Assembly: GCA_019843655.1 (NCBI GenBank)
Contig: JACDQD010000002.1
Coordinates: 9,413,393 to 9,477,392 of the forward strand
Direction of reading: 5' to 3'
DNA from: Lethocerus indicus
Lineage: Eukaryota > Arthropoda > Insecta > Hemiptera > Belostomatidae
DNA length: 64,000 bases
Part shown: piece after piece, positions 49,371 to 62,000 of the stretch
Numbering within the stretch: the stretch's first letter is position 1
Layout: each line of letters starts with the position of its first letter
The notes under the pieces: model-generated
The model's input: the letters and a program-made list of their open reading frames with translations, nothing else
Database searches by the model: none
Told to the model about the DNA's origin: nothing
Position numbers and translations under genes: made by a program

Positions 49371-52300
49371 AAGTGGGTGAACAAAAGGGGTCGGTGGGTG
49401 GGGGCGGCGGGTTAAGGTCTTCAATTTCAAGTTTTCGGTCGCTCACCGGGACGGATAAAGGACCGAATTACAAGATTTATCGCGACACCCAAGTTCCTTT
49501 TTCCGAAGGCGGTGGAACTCAATTCCAGGTGAGGAGCTGGTCCCGCGCCTCGTTCTTTACGGCCGGCTTCCACCCGTGTTTCTTACCCGGCGTCATTCCA
49601 TTATTCAGCAGCAGCGAACCCCCAACCACTCCCCCCCTCCTCAATGCCCTCTCAGGCATATTCGGCCTGAAGGGAGAGCCACCCGGGGACGTTATAGCCG
49701 TTTTAATCCGTATTCTTTATGCAAATGTATGTATTGCACCGGGTTTATATCTGATTTGTCGGACACGTCCGAGCGGTATCTCCATTTTTTCACCCCGTTT
49801 TTTATTTGTTTTATACAAACCCCATCCATTTCCTCGTTGGAGTAGGTGTAAAGTTACAAAATCCCATCGTGATCTTGACTCTAGCTTTCTAGGAATGTTT
49901 TAACACATTAAAAGTTGGAACTTGCATCTCAGACCATCGATACTATTTAAAAACGAGTTTTTTAAGCCATTTATGGGAAATGGAGCGAATGTGAAGTACT
50001 TTATAAATATTATATTTAGATTAAATATATTGCGGTATTACATTTAAAACTAACAATAAATTGACATTATAAAATAATTATCTAATGGGTTACTAAACAC
50101 CAATTTTATTTTTTATTCTAACGCCTAAATTATTCGAATATAAATTTTCAATTATATTTAAAAATTAAGCACTCTTAATAATGTAATATTATTATAGTGA
50201 TTACCGAAATATGTAATGTTGATTTTCAAAATTATTTTAGTTATGAACCATTGCATTTATTGTTCTTGTTCATTATGTACAAGTGATAGAAAGTTAAAGA
50301 AGTATTTTCAGTAGATATGCTTAAGGAAAACCCAAAGTTCATCATGATTAGCGATGTTATTAGAGAGAATTGAAGTGTTCCGAAACTAGGAGTCCGATAG
50401 GAACAGCTAGAAATTTCCTGCACTGGGAGAATATATCCACGATAATGTATGTGAGCCGTAAAATAATTGTCCACTCTTGTTTGCGACTCGTTCTATGTCC
50501 ATATCATAATTATCAGAGTGGGAGGAAGTTGAGGTTGGCAGCCAGTGATCAATGGGCGGCCAATTGTTGGGGGGCACACCGTCCATTTAAGATATATTCG
50601 CCGGGGAGTCTCGTTTAAATATGAATTAGTGGCGTCGAGGGGGTCAGTGTTCGGCCGACCTCCGCTCCCACTCCCGCCCGAATAGTAATGTTTCATTAGT
50701 AGGCCTGCAGAGCAACTCTAATTAGTTTCGGTCCCCGGCCACCACCGCCGCTCCAACAAACATCAGCGTTCCCGTCACAGCCCGCATCTTTCCCAATATA
50801 CGCAACAGCAAAATACGCGTCTCAATACCGTCTTGGAGACGGGAAAAGAATTTCTACCATTTTACATAAGTACAGTTATTATCCTGCAGCCACCCTAAGT
50901 AGTCTGTAGATTTTAACACCGACTCCATATGTCAAGGATTGATTTATACTGTTTCCTAAAAAACATTTTAAACATTATGCGACGCGTTTATTGACGCTAC
51001 GTTATATGATTTTATATATTTTTGACATTTTTGAATAAAAATAAAACATTATAAGAAGAAGACAAATGAGCGAGTAGCAAACAGAAACTCGTCCGAATGT
51101 TCCCGTTTAACAAATCGTTTTGTCCCAAATTGCTTCCTGTTTGTTGAAAGTTAGGGGTTAAATTCCGTTTTAATTTATTTTTCTCAGAAATAATATTTTT
51201 TTGAATGGCCTCGTAAAAATTCTGGTCGTGTCAAACACTCCGGAACTTAACCTTAATGGAATTCGGCCGAGGGGTGGGGGGGTTCACGTTTTATTAGTTG
51301 GTCTAATTCCTTTTTAATCGGTCATCCTGTTTCCAAAATTATTTTATTCCTATTGACAATATAATTTAAAATATGTTCCTTAAGATTAATAACATTTATT
51401 CAGATTTTTAAAGTAATATTGAATTATAATTTTATTTAGTTAGTGACTATAACTCTTTCTTAATGAGTATATTGTATATATTTGCGCATAAGTAAATTTT
51501 CCAGAATTCCATTACTTATTGCGTAGCATGAAGGCCGGTTGAGGAGGTAGTCCTATTTTGTAGGTTTATATCTTAAATTATCGTTAGAGTGGGAAGAACA
51601 GGTATCACCTAAGGAAGTTTCTTTTCATTGTAAATATATATTGGGAAATTGAGAGAAAGTCTCCGAATCAAGATTTCTCATTATTAAAAATTCCAAAGTA
51701 CCCCCCCGCGTTATTTTCTCTAGTCTCACTTTCCGAAAATGACTTCCTCAAATTCTTTCTAATTTGTTCGGCTCATATTTCCGGCTCGGCCGCTTAATAC
51801 CGAGAAACGCCGGTTCGAAATCAAGTTTCAGAACTGAATCTGTCTGCGAAAAGTTGATTAAAAACGCCGGTGTTCTCGCAACAACTTTGCATTTACCCCC
51901 ACCCTTACTTTTTAACATCCCCTTCCGTTCCCTCCGTCACCCACCTTTTCTACTGCTTCGTCGAATAATCGAATACCAATAATTTCAATATCATGCCTCA
52001 CTCATAATTTAAATACCTTCTTATGAAATTCGTCTATTTAATTTAGCCCGGTACACCCCTCGATGTCTTCAATTAATCTTTTATTATTGCGTTTGCAGTA
52101 TATTTCTGCCGCGGTAGCACGATCCGATGACTTGCGAATAAAACATTATAATTCTTCTCGGGTAACAACCACCGGGTAATGCTGAAATGCCGTGTGAGTG
52201 TTGACTGTAGGCCGAGATAGTTAATTGAATCAGTGGGGTATAATTCTAAGAGGCTTGTTATTTTTGTGTATAATTAAGTCGACGAGGTCGTGGCTTAGGA

Positions 52301-52680
52301 GAGTGCAATGAGAAGCGAGGATGAGCCGGAGAAAAGCCGGTGAGGGTGAGGGAGCGACTTGAGCCCTGCCTCGCCTTGCCCTTCCACTTCTGTCCGTAAT
52401 AAATGAATCTACTGCCCTTCCTGCGGTTGACCACTCGTAGAACAATACATCCGAAGCGAGCATAAGTCACGGTAAATAAAGATTTACGATAGGGTTCTTA
52501 TATCTGTTTGTTGTATTGTAGTGTGGATTACTCTGTTAATGTTATAAAATGTCGTTTTAACGTTATCATTAGGAAGGATAACCATTAGTATCATGTTTAT
52601 TGCCATTTATCCATTTCTCCTCAAACAACCTACTATACTGATGACAGTCTACAATTATTGAATTAATGTAGGTGAGTAAA
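49371..52680. other. Non-coding; islands 49380-49800, 50500-50850, 51770-52200, 52280-52420
   Basis: The first island opens with four G-runs (49387-49411, G-quadruplex type) and holds the window's longest frame (49373-49903, 176 codons from a GTG), which shows no domain; a good donor CCAG|GTGAGG lies inside it at 49528/49529. An ATGCAAAT octamer is at 49719-49726. The intervals 49910-50480 and 50880-51250 are AT-rich and empty. A TAG|GTGAGT donor-like word lies near 52672. Confidence 0.35.
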
Positions 52681-53235
52681 ATGTGGGGAAAGCTGAGATA
52701 CATATAGGCGGGGAATTTTTGTTCCGTTCGGGTTCAAATTTATACGAGATTTATCGGAACCGCGATATTTTTTTCCTGCAGGCCCGGGCCTGTGGAGTCT
52801 GGTCGTGGGCTGGGTTTGGAGTTATTGCAGAGAAGAAGCGCGAAATGAATTATGCCTATCTGGGGGAGTTCTCCGTTGAAGTTGGAGGGTGTCGCGGGCG
52901 CTAGATCGGAGCCCCTGAGTCGCGGTCACACCCCCCCCGACCCGGTTATAAAATTCAGTGGGGCCGGGGGCCGGGGGGTGGGGGGCGCTCACGAGTTATG
53001 AATCCCCGAGTGGGGGGCCGGCCCCGGGGCTCGCCCCAACCGCCCACCTGTGTAAATCATGCCGGCGATATTTTTGGGTGTCATTTTTCTCTTTTTGGCG
53101 GTGTTGGCGAGGTGCCGCCACACGGCCCCTCCCCATAATAATATATGACGGCCCGCACCCCAGACAGATGGCTTCGGCCCCTGGATCTAGCGAGCTTCAG
53201 CCCGCCGCCGGGAATCTCAAGTCACCGGAGACACT
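52681..53235. promoter_or_regulatory. Most GC-rich island of the window, G-quadruplex type
   Basis: CpG-rich block with C8 at 52931-52938, then four closely spaced G-runs of 4, 5, 6 and 6 (52960-52985), the strongest G-quadruplex pattern in the window, and palindromes GGGGCCGGCCCC (53014-53025) and GCCCCGGGGC (53021-53030). A 95-residue plus frame runs through it, a by-product of stop-poor GC sequence. Such blocks often mark promoters or strong regulatory elements, but no TATA/initiator pair or coding start is recognised. Confidence 0.35.
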
Positions 53236-54515
53236 GATGAACTAACCCTGACTACCGAAGGTTATGAATATAACTCTAATCCAAAAATATAAATCTGGTC
53301 GGAGGACAATTTAATGTTATAATAGTTTGTTGTTATAGTATTACTAAATACTATCAATTACTAAAGAATTACATATTACGCCGAAATCAAATATTTAAAT
53401 GTACATTTTGGAAACATAGAGGTCTGGTACCCGCATGTGAAATGAATAAAGAAGTTGTATTATACCTATGATGTAGTAACTTTAGTACTAGTATGTTTGG
53501 CGAAAATCAAGGCATATGGGGGCATGTTATAATTCGCGGACAACGCCCAGCAATGCAAAATAAATCCCGAAGGCCTTCCAAGATTCGATCAACTCCGATG
53601 TTCCTTACGGTACCTGTCGGCCGATCCTACATCCCCCCCTCCATTATCCCAGTTACCAAATTTTTCTCCTATACAATTTGGGGATAGGGGCCAGTATTAT
53701 TCCGTTTCCCGAAACTCGTTGGAAAAATATGGAAATGATCGGTCGCATGTTTTTCTTAAAGGCTGCCGGTTCCGTACTCCGCACAAAAGTAAACATCGGT
53801 ACTGTTTAGAAAAGACATTTGGAATCATTTATTCAGCCCACACACGTTCAGCAGATATGTACAGAATCGTATTTCGTTGTATTTCCTGCGTTATCTTGCT
53901 ACACTTGAAAATATGGATTCAACATTTAAAGTTTACTATTACATTGTTCGATTAATGTTAATGTTTCAGTAATAAGAGAGGCGAACATTATAGATAATCT
54001 TTGCTTCATTATTATTTAATCATTATCGTGAAAATCCAAACAAAATGACAAATCGGTTAACTATCATTGAGAACGTTGCTTTTAACTACTGCCACTTTCG
54101 AGTATTTAGTATTACTGTATATTTCCAATTCTTCTGTGCGAATGTGGATTCAGCAAGGCTAATAGGACGCACATCCGGTAAATGAACTGAATATTAAAAA
54201 CTGAAATTTATGAAAATAATACTTTTTTTTACGAACATTGCAAACCCTAATACGGAACTGTGTACGCCCGGTCTGCCTTAATTAAAGAACTTTCTAAAGC
54301 CTCGTTGAGTGGCCGAAAATAATGTCCGGGCGAGGGCCCAGTGTTGTATTTCTCTAGGGCAGTTATGTAACTAGCTGGTCTATATTCCAACTTCCCATTC
54401 TATTAGACATAAAGTAGTGGTATAACGGGTCGGCCGTTCGTGAATGAACCCCGGAGAGTATTTTTTGGAGATTGAAAATTTAATTATTTAACATTCGCCG
54501 TGTTTTATTTTTCAG
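53236..54515. other. Non-coding; blocks 53490-53790 and 54270-54515
   Basis: AT-rich DNA with two mixed-composition blocks. The second leads directly into the polypyrimidine tract and AG of the candidate exon at 54516. No other gene signal recognised. Confidence 0.4.
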
Positions 54516-54631
54516 GGAAGGCTTCCTGGAGACATTGACACCTATTTGGGAACTTTTAGACGCTGCAACTATCCCAAATTGACGCCCCATCACACGATTG
54601 AAATCGTCCAACAGTGCGCCCGATACTCCAG
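54516..54631 (+). CDS. Candidate internal coding exon, family unknown
   Basis: A strong acceptor (TGTTTTATTTTTCAG ending at 54515) and a strong donor (CTCCAG|GTAAAC, cut after 54631) bound 116 bp. The frame starting at the first base is open through to the end (38 codons, leaving two bases of the next codon) and passes straight into an in-intron TAA. Its product has a balanced, non-repetitive composition, including GDIDTYLGTFRRCNYPKL and TPHHTIEIVQQCARYSR, a charged/aromatic mix typical of a folded domain. A second frame is open only to a TGA two-thirds along; the third stops at once. I do not recognise the family and see no zinc-finger, homeodomain or bHLH signature. Open frames this short are common by chance, so the splice sites are the main evidence. 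A non-coding exon is the alternative. Confidence 0.3.
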
Positions 54632-56750
54632 GTAAACTTACCGAATACCTTATTTGAAAGTGAAGAAGCAGAACATTATCTGCTCAAGTGGAATACTAAG
54701 ATATAGTCACATGTCTTGCAATATATCTATTAACATTTACTTATCATCCCATTTTTAACCCATAGTTTTAACTAAAAGAATGAATTGAAAATTGTTGTCG
54801 ATGCTCCATCTTATTTACTGATTTCCAGCCGTTATGTATGTAGATAATATTGTACAAATTTAGGTATACAAGAAAACATTTTTCAAATATTGTATTCACA
54901 TTATAAAGTTCTTTCAGCATTTTGGAAACCTTAGGAGACTGAAAGAGAATTTAATCCAGTCATAACTAATGACTGATAACTATATTTAGAGCACTCATAT
55001 AATAATATTACAATTATTAAAATAAATAATATTCTTTTTTATAATTGTTGGTACTATGACAGGATGTAGCAATAAACTTTAAAGAAGACGATATCTTAAA
55101 AAAAACTTTATATGGGGTATTATCTTAAGTCCGTAAATATCAATATTTTGTACAAAATAATATGATTATCTTTTAATATACATTCTTGCATATGTATGAA
55201 AATATGCATTAAGCAATACTAAATATTATCCCACGCAAAAAAGTTCGATGGCTGTTAATTCGGTCACATTTCTTTTTGTTTTTCTCGTATTTTTTTTTAT
55301 TTTGAATTTACTCATTAATTTACGCCCTCTATTATTTTATTTAATGCCGACATAAATTTTAATTGAGAACAGTATTTTCTGGCGTAACTATCTTTGTCAC
55401 AGGTCAGGAATTAATATGGCGAATACGGTCGTACAGTGAATAGTGGCTCCGCTGCCAGTTTATATTAAACTTAATTGAGAGGACCGAGCTGAGGAATGTC
55501 AGTTGCGTTTTAATTGAGCGTAACACTCCGCCCCCAGTTCAGATTCGCTTTATTATTGTTGCTTCACGGACGGCCCTGTATTATCTAAATTCTCACGCGG
55601 GAGGAGCGCTGTAATAAGTTCAATGGTAATTTCAGTACTTGTTCGTTGGATGCATAATAATTTTCAATTTAAACTTGCCTATCTAAAATTTTACGATCTT
55701 ATAATGCAATGTTCGAAATATTTCACGAACAAAAAGATGATTGCCATTCGGTAACGATGTTTCAATGGGTATCCCAGTATATTCTAATACCTCATCGGAT
55801 TAAACTAATTTGGAACTAATTCTCGGTCTATCATTGAATACACTCGCAGTCCCAATTATTAGATTATCGGATAGCCTGCGGAGGCCCATATCTTGCTTAG
55901 GGAATACTCCCGAGGGGGTGGGGGGGGGTCTAGGTCGTAGGGCGTTGAATTAGCATATATTACCTCCGCCCTTCGAGATATAATTATGCAAGTTTGCCTT
56001 TAAACATACTACTCTAGCGCAATATCTAGCCTCGGCCTAGCTATTAGACCCAGGAGGTTGCATTGAAAGTCTGTAGGCGTTGGTTAAAAAACAAAAAAAA
56101 GAGATAAAACCGAATGGAAACCGAATTAAATTCAGTACATATTGGGGTATATTAATCCTGGGTCGTGTACGAGATTGGGGCCGACGAGCTGCGCCATATT
56201 GCTCATAAAAAGTATAGCTAGGCCCACACTATCCCCTGTAAAAAATAAATTGGAAAACGGTCAATTCGTTCAAGACAATTTTATTGCCCCACTCGGTGTA
56301 ATATAAATGCGGTTTTTGTGCATAGTATATCCGGTGGTCGGACACCCGGATCTTTTCGGTATAATTTGTACTGACGAAGACTCACTCTCAATATCTGACA
56401 TAAACCGTAATCAGGGTACTGTAACTTAGCACTATATTTTGATAGTGAATTTCCTTTTGATGAAAACAGCATTCGAAACGTTTGCCCTAGAAATTAGTTG
56501 GTATTTAATTAGAAATCTAATGCAAAATTTCATTGTGTGTTCTATAAATTTCTACTAAGTGCTCTTTAAGAATACGAAGGTTTGCCCTGTCATTCTGGAC
56601 CATAAAATGACCTGCATGGGTACTTTTCATATATTATTAGTATTTCTGTTCATGTTGTACACAAAACTCCATTCGAGCGAGTATCAGTTTATCCATGACC
56701 AGTAAGATATAAGTTATCGATATTAATGTTTGAGAAACTCGATTTTCTTC
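54632..56750. other. Intron-like AT-rich stretch; islands 55430-55620 and 55860-56060
   Basis: If the exon at 54516 is real this is its downstream intron. The first island contains ATTGTT (55555-55560, Sox-type) and TTAATTGA homeodomain cores. The second has a G5-T-G9 run (55914-55928). From 54640 to 55400 the sequence is AT-rich and featureless. Confidence 0.35.
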
Positions 56751-56758
56751 CTTTCCAG

Positions 56759-56845
56759 AGGTGTCGAAGGAGGGTTATAACGGGGTTATATCCTACAACA
56801 ATATATTGTTGTAGGAGGGTTATAGCGGGGATCGAAGGTTGTAAG
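56759..56845 (+). other. Exon-like block containing a perfect 26-bp palindrome
   Basis: TTTTCTTCCTTTCCAG ends at 56758 and AAG|GTGAGT cuts after 56845, so both splice sites look good. The 87-bp block has one open frame (29 codons, multiple of three) with a Cys/Arg-rich product that matches nothing known. Inside, 56791-56816 is a perfect 26-bp palindrome flanked by near-identical 18-mers (56768-56785 and 56813-56830, one mismatch, 45 bp apart). The internal structure looks like a duplication/inversion event, which weakens the coding reading. Confidence 0.3.
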
Positions 56846-57362
<517 letters not shown>

Positions 57363-60000
57363 TTATTGGGGTAATGGGAAAACATTCAGCTTGAATTTTT
57401 CAATTTGAGCGACAATTTTTAATCTAAATCTTTTTTAAATACAAAAAATATAATTTGACACTCTACTATTCTGATTTTTTAATGTAGAACAATTTAATTT
57501 AGAAATAATTCTTGATGAAATCGTAACGCTATTTCCTCGGTTGGAAACAAAAATTTCATAATATGGACATTATACTTGAGTCTCTCGAGATGGGACCATT
57601 TAACTCTGATCGCGTTCATGGGTACTTGTACTGGCTGGCCGTGGATCGAAGTCAAGCTTATCTTGGTCAAAGCTCCCCTATCTAAACCAAAGGAAGTGGA
57701 CCAAAATGAACGATTGCATTTGAACGGCCACAGCCTTCCGATTGAGATTGAAGTTCAACCCCGGTCGTTGTCCAATATCGAACCCTATTTGTTCTGGTAA
57801 ATACATTGGAACGGAGCGTAAAGATCAAACAAGCTCCCTCTCATAGTGCCCTACTCGAAAGCTCATTAGATAAAATTTGTTTCGTTATCGGTTGCGCTAT
57901 ACGGTACGGCACATTAGTTAGACAAACAGGTATCTTGTTTGTTCCTTTGGTTCTCATCTCTCGATTGGGCCCGTGGTAAATACACAGGTTATTCGTTTCT
58001 AACCTCAAAGCTCAATTTTCTTTTTCCCATGCTAGATTTGATATAATGTTTTAAAACTGTTCTCTAGTTTTCTTAGGAATCACGATCCTAAGTAGTGGGA
58101 GTCATTATGAGGCGATTGAGAAGTTTCAAGTTTCCAAAAATTAGTCCCAACTAGTTCAAACTAGTTAGCATATAGTTCAGGTATGTTCTAGGTAATAGTA
58201 TAATCAATTTTGAAATCTAAATTTTCGTTAAAAGAATACGTTTAATCTTTTATTTTATAAAAGTACCTGGAGTAGATAATATTTCATATCTATATATTAA
58301 AAAAAATCATTGAAATAATTTGTTTCAACTGTAGACTTCAAGGAGCATTATTATTGGTTTAATGATTTGTTTTTCTCTCGCTATGTTTCTGTTCATTTCT
58401 TCAGTAATTGGTATTCTTCAGTAATTCTATTTAAATCAGTAACATCTGTACTGTAATTCCAGTAAGCAAGCAGAAGGGAGAATTAGAATATTATACATGT
58501 GGAAATTTAATTTCTTTCCATTTAGGTTACAAATTGATACTGTTTCCTCTCAGTCTTGCGGCAGAGTCGTCGCTCGTGGCGGTCCGTTCTCCGGATTGTG
58601 CCTGTGTTCTTTTACCCGCATATCGGAAAGTACTCGCTGAAAATCTGGTTTTCTCCACTTCTGTGATAATAACAGGAGACTGCCTGTACAATGATGATAA
58701 TTTTTATGTAGTCAGTAAAATAATAACAGTGTCACGACGCCGTATATTAGGATGGTGGGCTGTCGATCTCGCCATAGATAGAGTTTTCGCCGAAGTTTCG
58801 CGCGGGAATTTCGGAGCGGGATTCAGCGGGTATTCCCTTTCGGATAGGAGAAGCGGAGGATAGCTCGGCTCGGCTAGGGGTAGGCGGGACCTGCAGATAA
58901 AGGACGGTTGATTTATAATCGAGCGATGGGCACAAATGGAAAACGGATCGCCGAGGCGGACGGTGGCGGCTTTGTTTTTTCATCGCCCTCCGAATCTGTG
59001 CCGGGGCCCATTCATGAAACGGACGCCCCTTCCTCCCCGATATTAGCTCAATTGATCGCGTCGATATTTTATGACGCCCCGCCGACCCCAGAAAGGGAGA
59101 CAAACGACCCTGTCGCCCGAAGAAAACCCTCCGCGCTTATTTACGGCCATCGTTATTGAGAGCATGCATCAAACCGATCATAATAAAGTCAAATACACTG
59201 CGACCCGGTTTCGGTAATTTTGTAAATGTTTTATCGCTTTCATTAAAAACACCATTTTGCATATTCGCGCCTCTGGAACGATGCGGTAAATATTTTTTTA
59301 TTGGTGTTCAGTTTCGGAGTTCGATATCGAATGTTTCTTTCGGGGATGGTTCCGGTTCAGGTCACAAAATCGCTGTATTATGTTTTGTCGTCGCAATTCG
59401 GGGTGTAAAGAAATAAATCATAAATAGGCCAACATTTATGGTGGTAATTTTTCGGTCATTATTTTAATGCTGTACCGCCAATAGTAATATTTATGTTATG
59501 CTCGCAAGAGGGTACATTTATGAAAGAGTACCCATTCGCAAGCTTCCGATTAATGTGATAAAAATCTCTAGGCCTTGTGAAATATAAATTTGTGTCTCGT
59601 GGCGTAAGAATTTGAATTTTATTGGGTTCAAATTTCTTCTATCCTGTCGTACATTAATGGATGTTTTTTTTCAAACTATTCCTTACCTCGTGGTAGAATA
59701 TTTTAGGAACACTTAACGAATTTAGGCAATTTGAAATAAAATTAGAAATTCTAATTGTTGCTGTTGTGGAAATCGTGAATGCTGTATCCTAAGCGAAAGC
59801 TAATTCGTAACTACTAATTAATTAAGGGCCAAAGCTAAACATGCGTCGTTTGACTGCTCATTTTGAATGCTCGCATTTGCCACATTTCAGCTCAATTTTA
59901 TCTGGGCATTTTATTTTCTAATCTCCTCCGCTATTTTTTAAATTTATTTTTCAATACTGGCAAGCCTAAATCTATTCGGGATGATGTCGCGGGTTTCTAT
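57363..60000. other. Non-coding; blocks 57580-57790 and 58530-59160
   Basis: The first block is open in one plus frame (57576-57800, product including PLSKPKEVDQNERLHLNGHS) and ends at CTG|GTAAAT, so it could be an exon, but no family or clear acceptor is recognised. The second is a long CpG-rich island with frames on both strands (109, 118 and 83 residues) that overlap each other and lack domains; a regulatory island is more likely. Perfect AACTAGTT words repeat at 58149-58156 and 58159-58166. From 59420 to 60000 nothing is supported. Confidence 0.35.
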
Positions 60001-62000
60001 TTAACGGCTTTATCGACCAAGTAAATGGTCCGCGAGCGATACTGGAAAGACGCCATCTTATCTCTTGTACTGATCCTGATCCCGGGTTTAATGGCCGTGG
60101 AAGAACACTCCGTGTACTACCCGAGACTCTGCATTGAACCCGGCTCTACGGAATTGCCCAGTAACACAACTGTGAACTGGTAGTTAGAGCATGGAATCTA
60201 TTTAATATCATGACCCAGTTATTACATTTAATTTACCAATTCTTCTATTGAGTCTTCACATTTTCTTCCTAGTATCTATCTCTTTTCCCCCCTCAGTATA
60301 TGCTTAATTTCAGAAAATGTAAAACGTAAATTTTTTATGTATACCAACCAGAAGAGAGAGTAAACTAAAAAATACTACCATATATACATATATATGCATA
60401 CTATTCAGACTATTGAAATGGCGACCTACTCGATGTACTCCAGGCGAAGTTCCCTTGCCTCCAAAACCCCACGATATTTACTCTTCTGGTATAGATATAT
60501 AAAAGAGGGAATACAAGATGTATAAACATAGTTTCATGGCAAAACGGTAAAGCCATTTCAGCCGTCCAACGTCCACGTGTTTTCCATAATTTGAAACATT
60601 TTAAGGCACGTTTCTACCAACGTCTGTATTTCATTTAGAAATTGAAAACAAAATTGGCTCACTTTACTGTAGTGGGGACTGTTATAAGAGAGACAGTAGT
60701 AGCATAGTGCCCCTTTCTCAGCCGTCGATTTGGTTTTTGCCCTCATTTTTTGTCTTCGTTAAATAAGAACTATCGGTGCAGGTACTATCGTCAGCGGACA
60801 GGCTTAATACTGCTACACAGCAGGATAAGAACATAATTCACGTCGTTAAAGCTTAGAGAGATACACAAACCTCCTCGTGCTATTAATAGTTTCAATTACG
60901 GCAGGGCGGAATAGCATTTGTATTGGATTTCAATACCTCCAGTCAAACTTAATTAATTTGGACTCATCACCATATGTTCGTTATTAATTCACGTCTAACA
61001 TACGATAGTTTCAGAGCCCGAATTACACTATACAGCTTAGACGTACCTAGTCCATACATCCAACGCATTCCACTCATGTTCCTGGTATATTGCAATCTGC
61101 TTGATGGGCTCATTCTCGCTTTTAACACCATTAAAAAAAATGAATGAGGCAGAGAAATTTCAGGTGGATGAGGTAACCGAGAAGTGACCCAAAAGTACTT
61201 AAATATACTTTTGCAATGTGACACCTCACCTGTCAATCTATGTTCTTACACTTATCGAAACAATTTATAACGAAGAATACTATTGTTTTCAAGAGGTCGA
61301 AAACAATGCAGAATGCAGTTCATTTATCCAAGGGTTTATTTAACGAGAGTAGTTGCAAGGAGATTCGATAAAGGAGTATGATAAAAATGTGTCCCGGAGT
61401 TAATATCTATTTGGGGGAGGGCCGAAAGTCAATTAGTTGGAACAGGAGGCGGCACAGATAATACATCAAACAGGGCCCATAAAACACGACATTCTCTCAC
61501 GCCGCCCAAATGAGTTCCCTTCGGCCCAGGTACTCATCCCATCGACCGCATTATTCAACCTACTGCCCCGGAATATAATTCAATCGAACGATTAAAATGA
61601 ACTTAACCATTAAAATTGAATGACCGTCAGGAATTTGAAGCCGGTCTCAGATTTTCATTAGTCTGGACAATCATGAAGAGCGTAACGATTATTTTAAATA
61701 AATTATAGCCATTAAATCCAGTCAAGTTGGCAAATATTATGAAATGAAAATAGGGGCATTTGCGCAACAGAAATGCAGTGGTAACGCTGCATTGTTAAGA
61801 TTCGTGATTAATAAATTTAGTCAATATTAGTCAAAGTGTAAAGGATAGGATTTTGGTCTTTTACGCCTTTTTACTTTTGTTTCATTTGTATTGAAGGAAA
61901 AGCCAAGAATTATGGTGAGTGCACGGGGTATTCATTACCCTGCACAGTATTATTCTTAATTAGTTTCAAATCGTGCGTTATGTATAAAATACATTTTCAA
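60001..62000. other. Non-coding; YY1/Pho-like site, small minus-strand frames, island 61380-61690
   Basis: GCCATCTT (60052-60059) is an exact YY1/Pho core in a small GC-richer block. Minus-strand frames at 60558-60746 (62 codons from ATG) and 60967-61236 (89 codons) lie near each other but in AT-rich DNA, and neither matches a known family; a decayed transposon protein or chance are both possible. The island at 61.4-61.7 kb has ATTA cores and no frame. Confidence 0.35.

Noticed and set aside
49373..49903. Longest open frame, 176 codons
   Set aside because: Begins at GTG, lies in a stop-poor GC island with overlapping frames, has no domain, and one frame of this length is about what chance gives in a window this size.
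51811..51822. GGTTCGAAATC, B-box-like word
   Set aside because: One base off and no cloverleaf.
60558..60746. 62-codon minus-strand ATG frame as a small gene
   Set aside because: Protein-like to the eye, but no family, promoter or conservation evidence; length is within chance range.
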